64,000 nt of DNA from Rhizobium herbae (GTDB lineage: Bacteria > Pseudomonadota > Alphaproteobacteria > Rhizobiales > Rhizobiaceae), in contig NZ_JAEUAO010000002.1 in NCBI RefSeq assembly GCF_019511375.1, positions 930,001 through 994,000 on the forward strand. Direction: 5' to 3'. The position numbers and the translations under genes were made by a program. Under the pieces are notes generated by a model, which had not been told where the DNA came from, ran no database searches, and worked only from the letters and a program-made list of their open reading frames with translations. Position 1 is the stretch's first letter. The number at the start of each line of letters is the position of its first letter. Shown in pieces: positions 55,211-64,000 of the stretch.

Positions 55211-55236
55211 CGGGCGCCTCAGTGCGCCCGTTTTTT
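55211..55236 (+). terminator. Rho-independent terminator after the DsbA-like gene
   Basis: CGGGCGC-ctcagt-GCGCCCG followed by TTTTTT, 27 bases after the stop codon. Confidence 0.85.
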
Positions 55237-55260
55237 CATTTTTCGCATCCGTGGCGGGTC

Positions 55261-55437
55261 ACCCCCCCCTGTCCCTTCGGGACATCTGGGGGGAGATTGG
55301 AGGACGCCGATCTGCCCCAGTTCCCCAAGGAGCTGTCGCATTTGCTCCACGCCCCATTTCATCTGGCCTGGCGAAGTTGTTGTCGCATCTGATCTCCCCC
55401 CTTGAGGGGGAGATGTCACGTAGTGACAGAGGGGGGT
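55261..55437. repeat. RIME-like intergenic palindrome (class B), copy 3 with enlarged centre
   Basis: The same ends as the other copies (ACCCCCCCTGTCC left, GACAGAGGGGGGT right) and a right arm identical in type (GATCTCCCCCCTTGAGGGGG, AGATGTCAC). The left arm is rearranged (ATCTGGGGGGAGATTGGAGG) and the middle holds about 85 bases not found in copies 1 and 2. It ends 31 bases before the smc start, so it must contain or adjoin its promoter. Confidence 0.8.
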
Positions 55438-55468
55438 ATGCTGCCCCGAACTCGAAAGCAGCGGCACC

Positions 55469-58400
55469 ATGAAGTTCACAAAACTTCGTCTTCTCGGTTT
55501 CAAGTCCTTCGTTGAACCCTCCGAATTCGTCATCGAGCGGGGGCTGACCGGCGTCGTGGGGCCGAATGGCTGCGGCAAGTCCAATCTCGTCGAAGCGCTG
55601 CGCTGGGTGATGGGGGAAAACTCCTACAAGAACATGCGCGCGTCGGGCATGGACGACGTGATTTTTTCCGGTTCCGGCAAGCGCCCGGCCCGCAACACTG
55701 CCGAAGTGGGCCTTTATCTCGACAATTCCGACCGCACGGCGCCCGCCGCCTTCAACGACAGCGACGAGATCCAGGTGACGCGGCGCATCGAGCGCGAGAA
55801 CGGCTCGATCTATCGTATCAATGGCAAGGAAGCCCGCGCCAAGGATGTGCAGCTCCTGTTCGCCGACGCCTCGACCGGCGCACGCTCGCCGTCGATGGTC
55901 GGGCAGGGACGGATTGGCGAACTGATCGCCGCCAAGCCGCAAGCCCGCCGCCAACTGCTGGAAGAGGCCGCCGGCATTTCGGGCCTGCATTCGCGACGGC
56001 ACGAGGCCGAGCTGCGCCTGAGGGGAGCCGAAACCAATCTGGAGCGGCTGGAGGACGTCACCTCCCAGCTCGAAAGCCAGATCGAAAGCCTGAAGCGCCA
56101 GTCACGCCAGGCCAATCGTTTCAAGATGCTGTCGGCCGATATCCGCCGTCATGAGGCGATGCTCTTGCATATCCGCTGGGTGCAGGCGAAAGACGCCGAA
56201 GCGGAGGCGGACAGCCACCTCAACCAGGCGACGTCGCTCGTTGCCGAAAAGGCGCAGGCGCAGATGGAGGCGGCCAAGGCACAAGGCATCGCCAGCCTGA
56301 AGCTGCCGGAACTGCGCGAAGGCGAGGCGCGCGCGGCGGCCGCCCTGCAGCGGCTGCAGATCGCCAAGTCGCAGCTCGAGGAAGACGCCGGCCGCATCCT
56401 GCGCCGCCGCGACGAGTTGCAGCGCCGCCTGTCGCAGCTTGCCGAGGACATCATCCGCGAGGAGCGTCTCGTGGCCGACAATGCCGGTATTCTCGCCCGG
56501 CTGGACGAAGAGGAAAGCGAGCTTGCCGACCTCCTGGCCGAAGCCGGCGAGCGGGCGGAGGACGCGCGCGAGCGGCTAGCCGAGGCGACCGAAGCGCTGG
56601 GCGAAAGCGAGCGTCACCTGGGGCTTCTGACCGCCGAAAAGGCCGAGGCACAGGCGGCGCGCAACCAGCTCGAAAAGACCATCCGCGATCTCTCCGAGCG
56701 GCAGGCCCGGCTTGCCCGGCAGTTGTCCGACCAGAACCGCGATCTCGACGACCTCGACCGGCAGATTTCGACACTTCCCGATCCGCAGGAAAAGCGCGAG
56801 GAGGTCGAGGCGGCCGAGGCGGCGCTGGAGCAGGCTGAAAACGCCATCGCCGAGATAGAAGACGCATTGAACGCCGCGCGTATGGACGAAGTTGCGGCCC
56901 GCCCACCGGTCGAGGCGGCCCGCGCCCGGCTGAACGGCATCGAGACGGAAGCGCGCACGATCCGCCGCATGCTGGAAGCCACGGCGATACAGGGTTCCGC
57001 CCCTCCGGTCGTCGATGACATGCAGGTCGATCGCGGTTTCGAGACCGCCCTCGGCGCCGCGCTTGGCGACGATCTGGAATCGCCCCTCGACCTGAACGCG
57101 CCGGCTCACTGGCGCATGGCGGGCGAGGGGCCGGACGATCCGGAATTGCCGGAAGGCGCGGTGTCGTTGACCGCGCACGTACGCGCACCGCAGGCGCTCC
57201 AGCGCGGCCTGCGCCAGATCGGCATTGTCGACAGCGACGCGACGGCCGAGGCGCTGCTGCCTCAGCTCAAGGCCGGCCAGCGTCTGGTGACACGACAGGG
57301 TGCCGTGTGGCGCTGGGACGGCCATGTGACCGGCGCCGATGCGCCGAGTGCGGCGGCGTTGCGGCTCGAGCAGAGGAACCGGCTGGCCGAACTCGAAGGC
57401 GAACTTGTCGATGCCCGCCATCAGCTGGAATTGCGCGAGACGGACCTTGCCGCCGCCGCCGCACGCATCCGCGCCGAAGACGAACGGCTGCGGTTGTCAC
57501 GGGATGAGCAGCGCATGGTCGTGCGCAAGCTCGCCGAGGCGCGCGATGCGCTGGCGGCTGCCGAGCGGGCGTCCGGCGATCTCATCCGCCGCCGCGCGGT
57601 TCTCTCGGAAACGACGAGCCACCTTGCCCTGCAGGCCGAGGAAATCGGCGAGCAGATGGAAGGCGCCCGCGAGGCGTTGGAAGATGCGCCGGATCTCGGT
57701 GAACTCGAACGCATGCTGAACGGCCAGATGACAACCGTTGCGACCGATCGGGCGCGGGTTGCCGAAGCGCGCGCGGTCAACGATGGCCTTGCCCGGGAAA
57801 ACGAGGCGCGGGAACGCCGCATCCGGGCAATCGCCGCCGAGCGGCAGACCTGGAACGCCCGGGCAGCGAGTGCTGAGGAGCATATCGCAACTCTGCGCGA
57901 GCGCGAAAGCGAAGCCCGCGAGGAGGCGGAGGAACTCCTCGAAGCGCCGGACGAATTCGACGAGAAGCGTCGGGCATTGATGAACGAGTTGTCGAAGGCG
58001 GAAGAGGCGCGCCGGCAGGCAGCGGACCTTCTCGCCGGCGCCGAAACCCGCCAGCGCGATGCCGACCGGCTGGCAGCGACGGCGCTATCGCAGCTCGCCG
58101 AAACGCGTGAAAAACGCGGCCGTGCGGAGGAGCGCCTCGTTTCGGCCCGCGAAAAGCGGGTTGAGGTCGAAGCCCGCATTCGCGAAGCGGTGAATTGCGC
58201 GCCGCATGAAGTGATGCGCCTGACCGGCCTTTTGGTCGACGGCGATCTGCCGGACATGCGCCAGATTGAGCGTGATCTGGAACGGTTGAAGATCGAGCGC
58301 GAGCGCCTCGGCGCGGTCAATCTCAGGGCCGAGGAAGAGCAGAAGGAACTCTCCGACAAGCTCGATGCCATGCTGCGGGAGCGCGAGGACGTGATCGACG

Positions 58401-58933
58401 CGATCCGCAAGCTGCGCTCGGCAATCCAGAATCTCAATCGCGAGGGCCGCGAACGCCTTCTCGCCGCTTTCGATGTCGTCAATGCCCAGTTCCAGAGGCT
58501 GTTTACCCACCTGTTCGGTGGCGGCACGGCCGAATTGCAACTGATCGAGAGCGACGATCCTCTCGATGCCGGCCTCGAAATCCTTGCCCGGCCCCCCGGC
58601 AAGAAGCCGCAGACGATGACGCTGTTGTCCGGCGGCGAACAGGCGCTGACGGCGATGGCGCTGATCTTTGCGGTGTTCCTCACCAACCCGGCGCCGATCT
58701 GCGTGCTCGACGAAGTGGACGCGCCGCTCGACGACCACAATGTCGAGCGCTACTGCAACCTGATGGACGAGATGGCCGCCTCGACGGAGACCCGCTTCGT
58801 CATCATCACCCACAATCCGATTACCATGGCCCGCATGAACCGCCTGTTCGGCGTCACCATGGCCGAGCAGGGCGTCTCCCAGCTCGTCTCGGTCGATCTG
58901 CAGACGGCAGAGCAGCTGCGCGAAGCGGTGTGA
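55469..58933 (+). CDS. smc: Chromosome segregation protein SMC
   Basis: A 1154-residue condensin ATPase. Walker A is at residues 30-40 (GVVGPNGCGKSNLVEALRWV); a first coiled coil (about 165-500, alanine/glutamate/arginine-rich heptads); a hinge about 505-640 (FETALGAALGDDLESPLDLN, DSDATAEALLPQLKAGQRLV); a second coiled coil to about 1000; then the ABC signature LLSGGEQALTAMALIFAVFL and Walker B APICVLDEVDAPLDDHNVER. The head is complete (LGFKSFVEPSEFVIERGLTG at the start). No ScpA or ScpB gene is adjacent. Tail to tail with the caspase-like gene, with no space between stop codons. Confidence 0.96.
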   Translation: MKFTKLRLLGFKSFVEPSEFVIERGLTGVVGPNGCGKSNLVEALRWVMGENSYKNMRASGMDDVIFSGSGKRPARNTAEVGLYLDNSDRTAPAAFNDSDEIQVTRRIERENGSIYRINGKEARAKDVQLLFADASTGARSPSMVGQGRIGELIAAKPQARRQLLEEAAGISGLHSRRHEAELRLRGAETNLERLEDVTSQLESQIESLKRQSRQANRFKMLSADIRRHEAMLLHIRWVQAKDAEAEADSHLNQATSLVAEKAQAQMEAAKAQGIASLKLPELREGEARAAAALQRLQIAKSQLEEDAGRILRRRDELQRRLSQLAEDIIREERLVADNAGILARLDEEESELADLLAEAGERAEDARERLAEATEALGESERHLGLLTAEKAEAQAARNQLEKTIRDLSERQARLARQLSDQNRDLDDLDRQISTLPDPQEKREEVEAAEAALEQAENAIAEIEDALNAARMDEVAARPPVEAARARLNGIETEARTIRRMLEATAIQGSAPPVVDDMQVDRGFETALGAALGDDLESPLDLNAPAHWRMAGEGPDDPELPEGAVSLTAHVRAPQALQRGLRQIGIVDSDATAEALLPQLKAGQRLVTRQGAVWRWDGHVTGADAPSAAALRLEQRNRLAELEGELVDARHQLELRETDLAAAAARIRAEDERLRLSRDEQRMVVRKLAEARDALAAAERASGDLIRRRAVLSETTSHLALQAEEIGEQMEGAREALEDAPDLGELERMLNGQMTTVATDRARVAEARAVNDGLARENEARERRIRAIAAERQTWNARAASAEEHIATLRERESEAREEAEELLEAPDEFDEKRRALMNELSKAEEARRQAADLLAGAETRQRDADRLAATALSQLAETREKRGRAEERLVSAREKRVEVEARIREAVNCAPHEVMRLTGLLVDGDLPDMRQIERDLERLKIERERLGAVNLRAEEEQKELSDKLDAMLREREDVIDAIRKLRSAIQNLNREGRERLLAAFDVVNAQFQRLFTHLFGGGTAELQLIESDDPLDAGLEILARPPGKKPQTMTLLSGGEQALTAMALIFAVFLTNPAPICVLDEVDAPLDDHNVERYCNLMDEMAASTETRFVIITHNPITMARMNRLFGVTMAEQGVSQLVSVDLQTAEQLREAV

Positions 58934-60736
58934 TCATTCGAATTCGATGACGTAACTGTTGGTCGAGTTCGGTGGCCCCATGTCGTCCCAGGTCTCGACC
59001 GGCAAATCCTTCGGATCGCGTTTGCCGGAAGCGTGGTTGTAATACATGCCGAAATCGTCGCCCGGCTTGTGTTCATTGGGCATGCCTTGCAGCCACTTCG
59101 TGAAGGTCATCGCCTCGCCGGTTACCCAGCGCCAGCCCCCCTTGGGTTCAGCGCCCTTTTCGTCCTGGATCAGGCCGATCCACGGTCCGTTCTTGTAAGT
59201 GCCGTTCCATGACGCTTCATAGTTGGAATCGAACAAGCGGTCGTCCTTGCTGAAGAGCGAGACGACAAATTCGTTTTCCTCCTTTGAGCCAATCGTTGCC
59301 AAATGCCCGCCGCAGCGTTTGGCTCCCATATCCGCCGATTTCCACGTCGTCCACCGTGCATGTATAACCACGTACATATGTCCTTCGAACGAGCCGTAGA
59401 CTTTTTCCTGCCACGGGTCGCAGTCGATTGCCTTCCAGACGCGCTGATCCGTCTCCAACCCTGTGAAATCCTTCGGCATGTAGAGCCGCGCCATGGGCGA
59501 GGAGTAAAGGCCGTCCTCGGCCCTGGTCACGTTGATCCCGAGCGCCTCCGCCGTCTTTTCATTGAGATAGCCACTACCGGTAATGCCGACGGATTTCTGA
59601 TAGCCGGTGATGGCCTTGCGAGTCTGCGCGCCAAACACGCCGTCCGCGGTTCCCGCACCGAAGCCTTTTGCGGCAAGAGCCAGCTGAATCTTGCTTCTAT
59701 CAGTCCTGTTAAGGGCGAGTTCGTTCTCGGCTTGCTCAGGTGTCGGGAACAGGGGCGGAAGGGCCGTTGGCTCCATGACCGACAGTATTTGCCGGGCGAG
59801 ATTGGCCTTTTCCCCGCTGCGATGCGTGGCGAGAAAGAACTTCCAGATGCGCGGCGTATTGATCCGTAATGCCTTTTGGAAATCAGCCTCGGCCTCCACC
59901 GCTTCGGGGTCGATAGCCGGGGTGGCAACCGGCGCTTGCTCGTCCTCCGGCAGCACGGTGTTGAAATAGAACTCCAAAGAAAGCGATGACAGTATCTGCG
60001 GCGACTGCTTGCCGTCTGTTGCCTTTCGAACGTCGCGGATCACCCTCTTGAACGCGGTGCCGATTTCGAGACCGGGGCCGGCGAGATGACCGATCAGCGC
60101 CGTGGTAAAGGGGGAGTTCTTGCCGCGCCCGTCCAACGCGACCTGTCCGGGGGCTGCCGCGAACGCGACCATCGTGCCCGCGCTTTCGGTTTCGACGGGC
60201 GCCAGTCCACGTGTCGCCATACTTCGGGTGGCGCCCTCCACTTGTTCGTTGAGACGGTTGGCAAGCGGGTTGTTGCGGCATGCATCGAGGAAGAAGAGGG
60301 CGATCTTCGCCTTCTTTTCGATTGCCCCGATGACATCCGTGAGCGCCAGCGTCTCGGCAGCGACGTCGAATTCGTTCGCAAGCCGTGCGTCAGTGCCGAC
60401 GAGATAGTTTTCGCCGCGCAACTGCATGCCATGGCCGGCGAAATAGAAGAGAGCGACGTCGTCGTTGTCTATCTTGCGGGCGAAGCGCGACACGGCCTCG
60501 GCCAACTCCCGGCGGTCTGCGTCCGTGATGATTTCCGTGTCGAATCCCTGGCTGGAGAGGAATGCGCCGAACTTCCTTGCGTCGCTTGTGGCATTTGGCA
60601 GATTGCCGGCCGCCTCATAGGCCGAACTGCCGATAACAAGAGCAAGCCGCCGGCCGTCTGCCGAATGAGATGCCCAAACACCCGCAAACAAGACAATCGC
60701 CAGTACCACCGACAGCCGTTTTGCGATCTCCTGCAT
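58934..60736 (-). CDS. Secreted caspase-like protease with peptidoglycan-binding and C-type lectin domains
   Basis: A 600-residue protein in four parts. A signal peptide (LSVVLAIVLFAGVWASHSAD). A caspase-fold (C14/p20) domain at about 28-255 with the catalytic pair in VALFYFAGHGMQLRGENYLV (His102) and ALFFLDACRNNPLANRLNEQ (Cys153). A PG_binding_1-like domain at about 345-405 (IQLALAAKGFGAGTADGVFG, RKAITGYQKSVGITGSGYLN). A C-type lectin-like domain at about 460-600 (FEGHMYVVIHARWTTWKSAD, CGGHLATIGSKEENEFVVSL, PWIGLIQDEKGAEPKGGWRW, and NEHKPGDDFGMYY). The two cysteines at each end of the lectin part are plausible. The start at 60736 (MQEIAKRLSV) follows GGAGAG by nine bases. Confidence 0.85.
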   Translation of the reverse strand: MQEIAKRLSVVLAIVLFAGVWASHSADGRRLALVIGSSAYEAAGNLPNATSDARKFGAFLSSQGFDTEIITDADRRELAEAVSRFARKIDNDDVALFYFAGHGMQLRGENYLVGTDARLANEFDVAAETLALTDVIGAIEKKAKIALFFLDACRNNPLANRLNEQVEGATRSMATRGLAPVETESAGTMVAFAAAPGQVALDGRGKNSPFTTALIGHLAGPGLEIGTAFKRVIRDVRKATDGKQSPQILSSLSLEFYFNTVLPEDEQAPVATPAIDPEAVEAEADFQKALRINTPRIWKFFLATHRSGEKANLARQILSVMEPTALPPLFPTPEQAENELALNRTDRSKIQLALAAKGFGAGTADGVFGAQTRKAITGYQKSVGITGSGYLNEKTAEALGINVTRAEDGLYSSPMARLYMPKDFTGLETDQRVWKAIDCDPWQEKVYGSFEGHMYVVIHARWTTWKSADMGAKRCGGHLATIGSKEENEFVVSLFSKDDRLFDSNYEASWNGTYKNGPWIGLIQDEKGAEPKGGWRWVTGEAMTFTKWLQGMPNEHKPGDDFGMYYNHASGKRDPKDLPVETWDDMGPPNSTNSYVIEFE

Positions 60737-61272
60737 TTTGAAACGCTCTCCCATCCATCAGGAAACGCCTGGCGGCCGCGAAAAATTCATCGTTTCTTGC
60801 ATAGTGACAAAAGCATTGTTCGAAGCAGCGATCGATCGCCTGTCAAATCCAGGCGAGATGCGTGCGGCTGTTTATCCTAGATATTTCTTCAGTTGATAAG
60901 AAGATTTTTCATGTCTGGGACTTAGGGTACCGGTTACGCCTTTCGGATAGGCGGGTATCGACTGTCGAGGACTTGAAGCTTGACGGATTTCACGAGCTGA
61001 TACCTTTTGCTGCTCAGGGCTTGCGCCCCGCTCTACGTGGATGCGGCCGGTACCATCCCGCTTAGCGAACCCGGCCGCGTGTGAAATGGCCAGCACCGGA
61101 AAAAGCACGGTTGAGCCGCTGCCGAGCCGCGGCCTGACGCCTTAGTTTGTTCGCCCATCACACTTTTTTCTCAAGATTTGCTGCAATGCAGCAAAATTCT
61201 GCCACCGATGCATTTTAAACCTGAAGAGGATAATGTAGCGTCAGGTGGGAGCCGTATGGGTGGAGAATGGGC
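60737..61272. other. Divergent intergenic region between the caspase-like gene and ppdK
   Basis: 536 bases. The part near ppdK holds a long perfect palindrome (separate entry), and a good ribosome-binding site GGTGGAG lies just before ppdK. In the part nearer the caspase gene I see only short open frames without start signals and no hairpin I would call a terminator. Confidence 0.5.
61177..61195. promoter_or_regulatory. PhaR-like palindrome upstream of ppdK
   Basis: TTTGCTGCA-a-TGCAGCAAA is a perfect 19-base palindrome. Its core CTGC-aat-GCAG matches the CTGC-N3-GCAG sites bound by PhaR (AniA), the regulator of polyhydroxybutyrate granule genes in alphaproteobacteria. It lies 77 bases before the ppdK start, suitable for overlapping the promoter. 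Confidence 0.55.
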
Positions 61273-63939
<2,667 letters not shown>

Positions 63940-64000
63940 GGAGGCTTGCGTCTCCACGGTTACGCCTGACTGGCGGGCAGCCCCTCATCCCCGCAGGCCT

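Noticed and set aside
58934-60736. Diversity-generating retroelement targeting the lectin domain
   Set aside because: No reverse transcriptase, accessory gene or template repeat is visible within the window next to the gene.
60862-61108. Short open frames between the caspase-like gene and ppdK
   Set aside because: Under 80 codons, no start signals, on both strands of a region that should hold promoters.

Overview
The window is about 64 kb of GC-rich chromosomal DNA. Its gene order (bioMN, aroC-ribB, fabI, pdxH, tldD, the complete aa3 cytochrome oxidase cluster running into ispH-thrB-rnhA, thrC with an M16 peptidase, ccrM, mutY, smc, ppdK) is typical of an alphaproteobacterium of the Rhizobiaceae (Rhizobium/Agrobacterium/Ensifer relatives). 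CcrM, an IalB-like protein, a RibB with a degenerate GTP cyclohydrolase II-like domain, DUF1344 and DUF1194 proteins, and intergenic mosaic palindromes all fit. I cannot name the genus. No rRNA, tRNA, CRISPR array, prophage or complete IS element was seen.

Layout. 1-3.1 kb: the start of a biotin ECF transporter operon (bioM, bioN cut by the window edge), divergent from a YcaQ/AlkX-type DNA glycosylase whose promoter overlaps a LexA box, then two small proteins. 3.2-5.3 kb: an AT-rich accessory cassette (RHS-core/HNH toxin plus a SUKH-like immunity protein) lying between the intact ribB and a second, decayed copy of the ribB 3' end. 5.3-18.4 kb: housekeeping genes (ribB, aroC, a CHASE-GGDEF-EAL protein, a phosphatase, fabI, a DnaJ-like co-chaperone, a lipoprotein, pdxH, a polysaccharide deacetylase, tldD, an IalB-like protein). 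18.8-28.6 kb: a co-directional block building cytochrome c oxidase (coxB, ctaD, ctaB, the 46-residue ctaF, ctaG, ctaE, DUF983, surf1) followed by DUF1304, ispH, thrB and rnhA. A perfect FNR/FixK-type box lies just upstream of coxB. 28.6-38.1 kb: small transcription units for stress and sulfur metabolism (persulfide dioxygenase-rhodanese fusion, two peroxiredoxins, two ArsR-type regulators with palindromic operators, an SDR, a DsbD-N-like protein, YqgE, CsbD, a zinc metallopeptidase). 38.1-44.5 kb: a second GGDEF/EAL protein with a 7TMR-DISM sensor, a GNAT, the M16 peptidase and thrC. 44.5-55.4 kb: small enzymes and regulators, ccrM with a structured-RNA candidate downstream, an RTX protein, mutY, a DUF721 protein and a DsbA-like lipoprotein. 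Most dispersed repeats lie here. 55.5-64 kb: smc, a secreted caspase/peptidoglycan-binding/C-type-lectin protein, and ppdK preceded by a PhaR-like palindrome.

The best candidates for novelty are the toxin/immunity cassette between duplicated ribB ends, the caspase-lectin protein, the SOS-controlled and apparently leaderless glycosylase gene, the structured RNA candidate after ccrM, and several operators readable directly from the sequence (FNR box at coxB, ArsR palindromes, PhaR-like site at ppdK). Promoter and operator calls rest on sequence pattern only; gene functions rest on family motifs read by eye without database searches.
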